64,000 nucleotides of DNA from an uncultured Lutibacter sp. (GTDB lineage: Bacteria > Bacteroidota > Bacteroidia > Flavobacteriales > Flavobacteriaceae): positions 248,001 through 312,000 of the forward strand of contig NZ_CANLRG010000005.1 in the NCBI RefSeq assembly GCF_947493565.1. The letters run 5' to 3'. Positions 57,337 through 64,000 of this stretch are shown piece after piece. Every line of letters begins with the position of its first letter. The stretch's first letter is position 1. A program made the position numbers and the translations under genes. The notes below the pieces were generated by a model. The model saw nothing but the letters and a program-made list of their open reading frames with translations. It ran no database searches and was not told the DNA's origin.

Positions 57337-59541
57337 TTATTTTTTAGCAGCTTCTACTAATTCTAATTTATTTAGTGTAGTTTTTGTTGTAAAAACTCCA
57401 TAATTTATAAAAGCACTATTTTTTTCAATTTTATCAATAATACCACATGCATTGCTGTCTATAATGCGTACTTTGTCATTAATTTTAAAGATATAATTTG
57501 CTTTTTGTTTCGCAATTTTTTTGGTTTCTTTTTCTTTTATTTCACGTACCTTTTTTACTTCTACAAAAACTTCTTTCTCAATAGTTTTTAATTTTTCTTC
57601 AACTTTTTTCTTCTCAACCTTAACTTGTTTCTTTTGAGCTTTTGTTTTAGGTTTTGGCGGATTCTTTTTTAAATACTTTGTTTTTTCAATAGCAATCCAT
57701 TTATTAAACTCAGTAGTTAAGGCTTTTTTATTGTTGGTTTGAAAATAGGTATTTACTAATTCGTTAATTTTTCTTCCATAGTATAACATTTTTTGGTTGC
57801 TGTCATAAAGTTCTTGAAAACTCTCTAATTTTTCTTGAATTTTTTGCTGCTTTTCAGTTAAATGATCTGTTTGTTCTATGGCTTTAGATTTTTCTTTTTC
57901 TAAAGTTTCAGAAGTTTTTTGAAGCTTATTTCTTTCTTTTTGAAGTTTAGATATGGTTTTATCTAATCTAATTTTCTCAACTTCAACACGTTTTTTAGCT
58001 TTGTTAATTAAACTAAATGGAATGCCATTTTTTTGAGCAACTTCAAAAGTAAATGAACTTCCAGCCTGACCTATAAATAGCTTAAAAAGTGGTTGTAGTG
58101 TTTTTTCATCGAATTGCATATTGGCATTTACCACATTATCTAATTCGTTTGCCAAAACTTTTAGGTTTGCATAATGTGTAGTAATAATACCATAAGCGCC
58201 TTTAGCATAAAATTCTTCTAAAAATATTTCAGCTAAAGCTCCGCCAAGTTCTGGATCGCTTCCTGTACCAAACTCATCAATTAAAAATAAAGTACTATTA
58301 TTGCAACTTCTTAAAAAGTTACGCATATTTTTTAAACGGTAACTGTAGGTACTTAATTGATTTTCAATAGATTGATTGTCTCCAATATCTGTTAGTACTT
58401 TGTCAAAAAAGTAAGTTGATGAGCGCTCATGTACTGGAATTAATAAGCCGCTTTGGAGCATTACTTGCAGTAAACCAATGGTTTTTAAAGTAATACTTTT
58501 ACCACCAGCATTTGGTCCTGATATTACAATTATTTGTTGTTTTTGATTTAATTCAAGTGTTTGCGGAACAGTTTTAAGCTTTTGCTCGTTGTTTTTTAAT
58601 AATAAAATTGGGTGATAAGCATCTCTTAAAAAAATCTTCTTTTCTGAAGTAATTTTGGGTAAACAAGCGCTTATTTTTTTTGCATACTTTGCTTTTGCTC
58701 CAATAACATCAAGGTTTGCTAAATAGGTTTGATAATCTACTAAATTAGTTGCATAAACTCTTATTTTATTAGTGAGTGCTTTTAAAATTCTTACAACTTC
58801 TTCGTGTTCATCAAATAATAAATTTTGTAATTCTCGTCTAAATTGTAAGGTTGCTTCTGGAGCAATAAATACAATACTACCCGTTTTAGAACTTCCTAAC
58901 AAGCTTCCTTTAACTTTTCTTCTATGCATTGCTTGTACGGCCAATACTCGTTGATTTTCGATGACTGACTCTCTAATTTCATCTAGATAACCAGCATTGT
59001 TGTAGTAACTAAGAGCTTTGTTAAAACTAGCACCAATTTTAGACCTTACAGAATTAATATCGTTTCTAATTTGTTTTAAAAGTGGAGAGGCATTCTCATT
59101 TACTTCAGCAAATGGAGTGATTGTTTCTGTAATGTTTTCTGAAATGGATTTTTCAAGTAAAATTTCTTCTGTAAAATGAAAAAGATGAGGGTAAATATCT
59201 TTAAATTTTTTGAAAAACTTTTTTAATTCAAAAATGGTGTTAGCGGTATTTAATATTTTTAAAAACGAAGCGGGTTCGAGATAGCTGTTTTCAATATTTA
59301 GTAAATGAATTTCTTTTTGAATATCATCAAAATAATGACTAGGGATTCTATTGTCATTTTCAAAAGATGATAAATACTCATTTACTTTTTGTAATTCTGA
59401 AAGTAGTTTTTCTTTACTTTTAAAAGGTTTTATTTGTAATACGGCATTTTTCCCTAAATCAGAAATACAAAGTTCACTTACTGTTTTTAAGATGGTAAAA
59501 AATTCTAAATCAATTAAAGTTTTTTCCGAAATATTACTCAT
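57337..59541 (-). CDS. MutS2-type ATPase lacking the Smr domain
   Basis: 734 residues. The MutS core and clamp region is followed by the ATPase: Walker A in SGPNAGGKSITLKTIG near residue 345, Walker B in TLFLIDEFGTGSDPELGGAL, and the ABC signature region. A long coiled coil (VEVEKIRLDKTISKLQKERN ... ) and a Lys-rich stretch follow. The C-terminus ends in a small KOW-like barrel (KINDKVRIIDSNACGIIDKI). The Smr nuclease domain of Bacillus MutS2 is absent. Likely binds branched DNA or collided ribosomes; the nuclease function would be missing. Confidence 0.88.
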   Translation of the reverse strand: MSNISEKTLIDLEFFTILKTVSELCISDLGKNAVLQIKPFKSKEKLLSELQKVNEYLSSFENDNRIPSHYFDDIQKEIHLLNIENSYLEPASFLKILNTANTIFELKKFFKKFKDIYPHLFHFTEEILLEKSISENITETITPFAEVNENASPLLKQIRNDINSVRSKIGASFNKALSYYNNAGYLDEIRESVIENQRVLAVQAMHRRKVKGSLLGSSKTGSIVFIAPEATLQFRRELQNLLFDEHEEVVRILKALTNKIRVYATNLVDYQTYLANLDVIGAKAKYAKKISACLPKITSEKKIFLRDAYHPILLLKNNEQKLKTVPQTLELNQKQQIIVISGPNAGGKSITLKTIGLLQVMLQSGLLIPVHERSSTYFFDKVLTDIGDNQSIENQLSTYSYRLKNMRNFLRSCNNSTLFLIDEFGTGSDPELGGALAEIFLEEFYAKGAYGIITTHYANLKVLANELDNVVNANMQFDEKTLQPLFKLFIGQAGSSFTFEVAQKNGIPFSLINKAKKRVEVEKIRLDKTISKLQKERNKLQKTSETLEKEKSKAIEQTDHLTEKQQKIQEKLESFQELYDSNQKMLYYGRKINELVNTYFQTNNKKALTTEFNKWIAIEKTKYLKKNPPKPKTKAQKKQVKVEKKKVEEKLKTIEKEVFVEVKKVREIKEKETKKIAKQKANYIFKINDKVRIIDSNACGIIDKIEKNSAFINYGVFTTKTTLNKLELVEAAKK

Positions 59542-59568
59542 ACAAATTACTACTTTTTAAAACTGCCA

Positions 59569-59576
59569 CAAAAATA
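59569..59576 (-). promoter_or_regulatory. -7 box upstream of the MutS2 gene
   Basis: TATTTTTG on the minus strand, 28 bp before the ATG. The divergent ung gene has TAGTTTTG at 59648-59655, 25 bp before its own ATG, so the 138-bp gap holds two promoters. Confidence 0.45.
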
Positions 59577-59679
59577 GGAATATAATTTACATAAAATATA
59601 GTATTAGCACGAATATAGAATGTTATGCAATTTGTAAAAAAATCTATTAGTTTTGTGAAAAATAAAAAGAAATATTGTA

Positions 59680-60345
59680 ATGAATGTGAAAATTGAAGAA
59701 AGTTGGAAAGAAGTTATTCAACCTGAATTTGAGAAACCATATTTTAAAGAACTTACAAATTTTGTAAAAGAAGAATATGCTATAACTAGCTGTTACCCTA
59801 AAGGAAATAAAATTTTTGAAGCCTTTAATTTATGTGCTTTTAAAGATTTAAAGGTTGTAATTATTGGACAAGATCCATATCACGGAATAAATCAGGCACA
59901 TGGTTTGTGTTTTTCAGTTAATGATGGAGTAGCTCATCCACCTTCTTTAATTAATATTTTTAAAGAAATTGAAACCGATTTACTAATTCCATATCCCAAA
60001 AGTGGTAATTTAGAACGCTGGGCTAAGCAAGGGGTTCTTTTATTAAATGCTACTTTAACAGTTAGAGCGCACCAAGCTGGTTCGCATCAAAAAAAAGGCT
60101 GGGAACAATTTACAGATGCTGTAATTTCATTAATTTCAGAAAAAAAAGAAAATGTTGTGTTTTTACTTTGGGGAAGTTTTGCTAAAAAGAAAGGTTTAAA
60201 AATTGATGCTACCAAGCATTGTATTTTAACAAGTGGTCATCCTTCACCTTTAAGTGCTAATAGAGGGTATTGGTTTGGGAATAAACATTTTAGCAAAAGT
60301 AATAATTATTTGAAAAACAAAGGGTTAAGTGAAATTAATTGGTGA
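59680..60345 (+). CDS. ung: Uracil-DNA glycosylase (family 1)
   Basis: A 221-residue enzyme with all family 1 motifs: VVIIGQDPYHGINQAHGLCFSV (catalytic Asp and the water-activating loop), LLLNATLTV (uracil-binding), VFLLWGSFAKKKG and TSGHPSPLSANRG (catalytic His and DNA-intercalating Leu region). It excises uracil from DNA at the start of base-excision repair. It is monocistronic and divergent from the MutS2 gene. Confidence 0.97.
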   Translation: MNVKIEESWKEVIQPEFEKPYFKELTNFVKEEYAITSCYPKGNKIFEAFNLCAFKDLKVVIIGQDPYHGINQAHGLCFSVNDGVAHPPSLINIFKEIETDLLIPYPKSGNLERWAKQGVLLLNATLTVRAHQAGSHQKKGWEQFTDAVISLISEKKENVVFLLWGSFAKKKGLKIDATKHCILTSGHPSPLSANRGYWFGNKHFSKSNNYLKNKGLSEINW

Positions 60346-60421
60346 TGAATATCATACATTATTAATAAAAATAACTGTAGCTTTATTGAATAAAATTTAA
60401 ATTAAAAACAACAGGCAAATA

Positions 60422-61144
60422 ATGAAAAATCGAATCAAATTTTTAGCAGTAATATTTAGTGTATTATTATTTTTTAGTTGTAAAGAAAAGAGTGATTATT
60501 CTAAAATTAATACAAATACCAGTCTATCAAAAGCTACAACACATAAAATTACAATTACTGAATATAAAGATGCTGGAACTTATGCTTATGTATATGTTGA
60601 TGAATCAGGTAAAAAGTATTGGATGGCAATACCAAATGTTAAAGTAACAATTGGTGAAACCTATTATTATGATGGCGGTATGATGATGAAAGATTTTGAG
60701 AGCAAACAATTGAATAAAACCTTTGAAGAAATTCTTTTTGTTGAAGGAATTAGAACAACTGAAGGTCCTGTTATTAAAGAACAAATGACACCTCATAATC
60801 ATGCTACTACCGAAGAAAAAACAATTACTGATGTTAAAATTGAAAAAGCTAAAAATGGAGTTTCAATAGAAGAGCTGTTTTCTAAAAAAGAAACATTTTC
60901 AGGAAAAGAAATTATTGTAAAAGGAAAAGTTGTTAAAGTTAATAATGGTATTTTAAATAAAAATTGGGTACATATTATTGATGGCACTCAATTTGAAAAT
61001 AAAAAAGATTTGACCATAACGACTACTGAATTAGTTAATGTTGGTGATGTTGTAACCTTTAAAGGAACTATTATTTTAGATAAAGATTTTGGACAAGGTT
61101 ATGTTTATGATATTTTACTTGAAGAAGGAAACCTAATAAAATAA
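60422..61144 (+). CDS. Lipoprotein with two OB-fold-like domains
   Basis: 240 residues. A lipoprotein signal (KFLAVIFSVLLFFSC) is followed by a beta-rich part (HKITITEYKDAGTYAYVYVD) and a C-terminal OB-fold of the tRNA_anti/helicase type (FSGKEIIVKGKVVKVNNGIL, then WVHIIDGTQF and GDVVTFKGTIILDKDFG). A His-rich linker (TPHNHATTEEK) sits between them. Similar lipoproteins occur near respiratory or copper-linked genes, but nothing here fixes a role. It is alone between ung and a strong terminator. Confidence 0.75.
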   Translation: MKNRIKFLAVIFSVLLFFSCKEKSDYSKINTNTSLSKATTHKITITEYKDAGTYAYVYVDESGKKYWMAIPNVKVTIGETYYYDGGMMMKDFESKQLNKTFEEILFVEGIRTTEGPVIKEQMTPHNHATTEEKTITDVKIEKAKNGVSIEELFSKKETFSGKEIIVKGKVVKVNNGILNKNWVHIIDGTQFENKKDLTITTTELVNVGDVVTFKGTIILDKDFGQGYVYDILLEEGNLIK

Positions 61145-61171
61145 AAAAAAGCGCTTTAAGCGCTTTTTTTT
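61143..61171. terminator. Bidirectional terminator
   Basis: A 13-bp stem (A8-GCGCT with its complement) and a 3-base loop, beginning at the end of the lipoprotein gene. The following 136 bases to lipA hold no gene that I can see. Confidence 0.9.
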
Positions 61172-61307
61172 ATTAACTAACTCAAATTTTTATAAAATGA
61201 AAACAAAGCTTACCACTTCTTTGTTTCAAATTATATTAACCAATACTTGTGCCAAAAATAAAGTAGTATTGTTAATTAAAAGTTAAAGTAAGTTGTATAA
61301 ATTATCA

Positions 61308-62180
61308 TTATACTAAATGCCTTTGAGCTTTATATGAAGAACGGACTAAAGCTCCACTTTCAACGTATTTAAATCCCATTTTCTCACCAATTTCTTTGTA
61401 TTTGGCAAATTGTTCTGGAGTAATAAACTCTTTTACTGGCAAGTGTTTTTTACTAGGTTGTAAGTATTGACCAATGGTTAAAATATCAACTTTTGCGTTG
61501 GCTAAATCTTGAATTGTTTCAATTACTTCAGCTTCAGTTTCACCTAAACCAAGCATAATACCAGATTTTGTTCTACGTTGCCCTCGATCTTTCATATATT
61601 TTAAAACTTCTAAACTTCTATCATATTTTGCTTGTATACGTACTTCTCGAGTTAAACGTCTAACAGTTTCTAAATTATGAGAGATTACTTCTGGTGCTAC
61701 TGCTAAAATTCTATCAATATTAGTTTTATTTCCTTGAAAATCTGGAATTAAAGTTTCTAAAGTTGTAGTTGGATTTGCCCTTCTAATAGCATTAATAGTT
61801 TCTGCCCAAATTATTGAACCACCATCTTTAATATCGTCTCTGTCTACAGAAGTTATTACTGCATGTTTAATGTTCATTAATTTAATAGAACGAGCTACTT
61901 TTTCAGGTTCTTCCCAATCTACTGTTTCGGGTCTTCCAGTTTTTACACCACAAAAACCACAAGAGCGTGTGCAAATATTCCCTAAAATCATAAAGGTAGC
62001 AGTTCCTTCTGTCCAGCATTCTCCCATATTTGGACAGCTACCACTTGTGCAAATTGTGTTTAGCTTGTATTTGTCAACAACGTTTCTTAACTCAGTATAT
62101 TTTTTACCTACAGGCAATTTAACGCGTAGCCATTTTGGCTTTTGTATTTTGGATTCAGGTGTGATGGTATCTTCAGTCAT
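61308..62180 (-). CDS. lipA: Lipoyl synthase
   Basis: A 290-residue radical-SAM enzyme with both iron-sulfur sites: the auxiliary cluster cysteines C44, C49 and C55 (CTSGSCPNMGEC) and the radical-SAM motif C70-x3-C74-x2-C77 (CTRSCGFC). The C-terminal arginine/serine end SGALVRSSYKAQRHL contains the conserved Ser that ligates the auxiliary cluster. It inserts two sulfurs into octanoyl groups on lipoyl domains. A TATTTTTG box (62201-62208) lies 21 bp upstream. Confidence 0.97.
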   Translation of the reverse strand: MTEDTITPESKIQKPKWLRVKLPVGKKYTELRNVVDKYKLNTICTSGSCPNMGECWTEGTATFMILGNICTRSCGFCGVKTGRPETVDWEEPEKVARSIKLMNIKHAVITSVDRDDIKDGGSIIWAETINAIRRANPTTTLETLIPDFQGNKTNIDRILAVAPEVISHNLETVRRLTREVRIQAKYDRSLEVLKYMKDRGQRRTKSGIMLGLGETEAEVIETIQDLANAKVDILTIGQYLQPSKKHLPVKEFITPEQFAKYKEIGEKMGFKYVESGALVRSSYKAQRHLV

Positions 62181-62216
62181 TTTATTCTAATAATTGACTG
62201 CAAAAATACAAAGAAT

Positions 62217-63446
62217 TTATAAACTAAATAAATACCAAATGCTAAACCCTATTAAAAATATAATTCCAAACCAGCTTAAAACTTTTAATGGAGTAGAGGG
62301 TCTCCATTCTTTTGGAGTGTATTTTCCAGATATTAAAAGATAATTGATGATGGCAAAAAATGGAGCGGTTAAAAAGGATAGGATTGTTGCTATTTTGATT
62401 AAAGTTGCCATTTCAGACATAAAAAATAAAAGAATTATAATAGTACCAATTGCTAAAAATGAAATCCAAAACCAATACATATTTTTATAAGATTTATTAG
62501 TGAGTAAATCAAACGTTTTGGTCATTGCTCTTGGAGAAGCGTCAAGTGTGGTTATGGTTGTGCTAAACATAGTGGTAAAAGCTGCAGCAGCTATAAATAT
62601 ATACATTTCAGCTCCTAAGTTATTCGTATAAAGTGTGATTAATTGTTCTGAAAATTGTACTGCACTACCGCTAAAAGTTTCACCAGAATTAAACATTACT
62701 AAGGCACCTAATGAAACAAAACATGTCCCTAAAATTAAGGTGCCACTGAAACCAATGTTAAAATCAAATATTGCTTGCTTGGTATTAAAATTATAACTTT
62801 TGTCTTTTTGTTTTTCTATTGCCCAAAGAGATTGCCATATTGAAACATCTAATGGGGCAGGCATCCAACCTAAAAAAGCAATTAAAAAGCTTACTTCAAC
62901 CGTTCCATTAGGAATTATTTGCGAAAAGTTTTGGATAGTTTCTGAATTTAAAAAAGCCATTAAAAGTGCTATAATAGTACTTAAGGTTAAAGTAATAATA
63001 ATAAGCTTCATCAATTTATCAAGCAATTGATATTTTCCTACTATTAATAATATAAAACATATTGAAGTAATAATAATACTCCATAGTACAGGGTTTGAGG
63101 TGATTCCAAATAAATTTGCGGCTAAGCCAGCTGTTACAATGGTTACAGCTGCTTGTATGGTAAACATAGTTGCTAAATTTAAAATGAAATAGGTTAATAA
63201 AACTCCTTTCCCTAATTTTTTGTAGCCATCTAATAAACTTTCACCAGTTGCTGTTGCATAGCGAGGTCCAAATTGAAAAAATGGATATTTTACTAAATGA
63301 ATTAAAACCAAAGCCCAGATTAATCCAAAACCAAAGTCGGCTCCAGCTCTAGTTGATTGTACTAAATGAGAAACTCCGATAGCTGCACCTGCAAATAATA
63401 AACCAGGACCTAATTTTTTAATTCCATGTAATAAAGATGATTTCAA
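62217..63446 (-). CDS. Nramp-like divalent-metal transporter with non-canonical site
   Basis: A 409-residue, eleven-span protein of the Nramp fold (KKLGPGLLFAGAAIGVSHLV, then GFGLIWALVLIHLVKYPFFQ). The metal-binding motif of the first helix, DPGN in Mn/Fe transporters, is replaced by GVSHLVQSTRAG. The sixth helix has GWMPAPLDVSIWQS instead of MPHNxxLHS. The transported ion is therefore unlikely to be predictable as Mn or Fe. The start is TTG at 63446 and overlaps the sigma factor stop in a TTGA junction, so the two are translationally coupled. Confidence 0.85.
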   Translation of the reverse strand: MKSSLLHGIKKLGPGLLFAGAAIGVSHLVQSTRAGADFGFGLIWALVLIHLVKYPFFQFGPRYATATGESLLDGYKKLGKGVLLTYFILNLATMFTIQAAVTIVTAGLAANLFGITSNPVLWSIIITSICFILLIVGKYQLLDKLMKLIIITLTLSTIIALLMAFLNSETIQNFSQIIPNGTVEVSFLIAFLGWMPAPLDVSIWQSLWAIEKQKDKSYNFNTKQAIFDFNIGFSGTLILGTCFVSLGALVMFNSGETFSGSAVQFSEQLITLYTNNLGAEMYIFIAAAAFTTMFSTTITTLDASPRAMTKTFDLLTNKSYKNMYWFWISFLAIGTIIILLFFMSEMATLIKIATILSFLTAPFFAIINYLLISGKYTPKEWRPSTPLKVLSWFGIIFLIGFSIWYLFSL

Positions 63447-64000
63447 TTTTTTGAAGCGTTAGTGATAATTTCTGCAAGTAATTTTTTTGCCCTAAGTAAT
63501 TTTACTTTAATATTACTCATAGGTTCATTTAATTTATCAGCCATTTCTTTATAACTCATTTCTCTAAAATATCTTAAGTTAATAATTTCTTGATAATGTG
63601 GTTTAAGTTGTTTTAAATAATGAAGAAGTTGAGCTAAATTTTGTTCAATTATTAATTGATCTTCTGCTGAAGGAGACTCATCAAAAATTTTGTATGCTTC
63701 AGATTCTTTTTTGTTTATTGATATAGTATCTGTGCGTTGTTTTCGTAAATGGTCTAAGAAAATATTTTTTGAAATAGAAATTAGCCAAGTTTTAAAATTA
63801 TAACGTTCGTTATAAAGGTGAATTTTATCAAAGGCTTTTGAAAAAGTTTTGATAGTAATATCTTCTGCTTCATCTTCATTATCGGTTTTAGATAATTGAA
63901 ACCTAAAAATATCACTCCAATAAGTATTAAGCAATGTGTTAAAAGCTTTTTGATCTTTTTTTCTAGCTTTTTCAATTAAATCGGCAATATCCTGATTTTT
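63443..64000 (-). CDS. ECF-type sigma-70 factor, N-terminus beyond the window
   Basis: The reading frame stays open to the right edge (KNQDIADLIEKARKKDQKAF precedes NTLLNTYW), so at least 185 residues are present and the true start lies outside. The Met-like TTG at 63934 is internal. Region 2 covers TYWSDIFRFQLSKTDNEDEAEDITIKTFSKAFD, read in parts, and region 4 is LKPHYQEIINLRYFREMSYKEMADKLNEP followed by the helix-turn-helix end. It directs RNA polymerase to specific promoters. No anti-sigma gene follows; an Nramp-like transporter does. Confidence 0.88.
   Translation of the reverse strand, partial: KNQDIADLIEKARKKDQKAFNTLLNTYWSDIFRFQLSKTDNEDEAEDITIKTFSKAFDKIHLYNERYNFKTWLISISKNIFLDHLRKQRTDTISINKKESEAYKIFDESPSAEDQLIIEQNLAQLLHYLKQLKPHYQEIINLRYFREMSYKEMADKLNEPMSNIKVKLLRAKKLLAEIITNASKN

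Noticed and set aside
63443-63934. Treating the sigma factor as complete with a start at 63934
   Set aside because: The codon is an internal TTG. The upstream frame stays open to the window edge and encodes the normal N-terminal helix of an ECF sigma factor.

Overview
The window is a compact, AT-rich chromosomal segment of a marine-type Flavobacteriaceae bacterium (Bacteroidota). The evidence is the gldF/gldG gliding pair, the characteristic TTTG-N19-TAnnTTTG promoters (for example in front of rpmH, pyrG and the carH-like gene), the near absence of Shine-Dalgarno sequences, several TTG starts, a CarB of about 950 residues without its allosteric domain, and many families typical of this class (DUF2911, DUF6702, DUF4369, GlmU-like). 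I cannot fix the genus from the sequence. I saw no insertion sequence, prophage, CRISPR array, tRNA or rRNA.

Layout. 1-2.1 kb: the end of a PIG-L deacetylase, a 34-residue membrane peptide and a sodium:solute symporter. 2.1-7.1 kb (minus): two DUF2911 proteins, gldG, gldF, an ABM-domain protein and a SAM hydroxide adenosyltransferase. 7.3-9.2 kb: phoH and purC. 9.2-15.7 kb (minus): a 5'-nucleotidase lipoprotein, a SpoIIAA-like protein, yidC, pyrG and aqpZ. 16-19.2 kb: rpmH and carB.

19.3-34.3 kb is the most interesting region: a light/photo-oxidative-stress island. It starts with a MerR regulator that has the full signature of a CarH-type B12 photoreceptor (W-x9-EH cap and ExHxxG cobalamin motif). 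Next come crtI, crtB, an unknown exported protein, crtZ, a fused lycopene cyclase and a photolyase on the plus strand. A minus-strand block follows: a DUF2867 SDR, a flavin reductase cut short by a premature stop, an ABC1 kinase and a TetR regulator. A second plus-strand block holds a 6-pyruvoyl-tetrahydropterin synthase homologue, folE, a small unknown protein, an SDR, glutathione peroxidase, TspO, SRPBCC and CIA30 proteins and another unknown. The genes appear to link light sensing to C40 carotenoid (zeaxanthin-type) synthesis, DNA repair, pterin supply and peroxide defence. Matching TTGTTcAAT / TGTTwAA elements at the carH and crtI promoters and in the TetR/pterin divergent region suggest common control.

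34.7-64 kb returns to housekeeping: pyruvate:ferredoxin oxidoreductase, a HEPN protein, a GlmU-like protein, two tandem M1 aminopeptidases whose 3' ends are almost identical over about 680 bp (gene conversion), a DUF6702 protein, two tandem carboxypeptidase-regulatory-domain proteins, pepE, a DUF4369 lipoprotein, an ftsK-lolA-lptF-ribB operon, dgkA, tpx and a 2-Cys peroxiredoxin, a MATE exporter, a Smr-less MutS2, ung, an OB-fold lipoprotein, lipA, a divergent Nramp-like transporter, and an ECF sigma factor that runs off the right edge.
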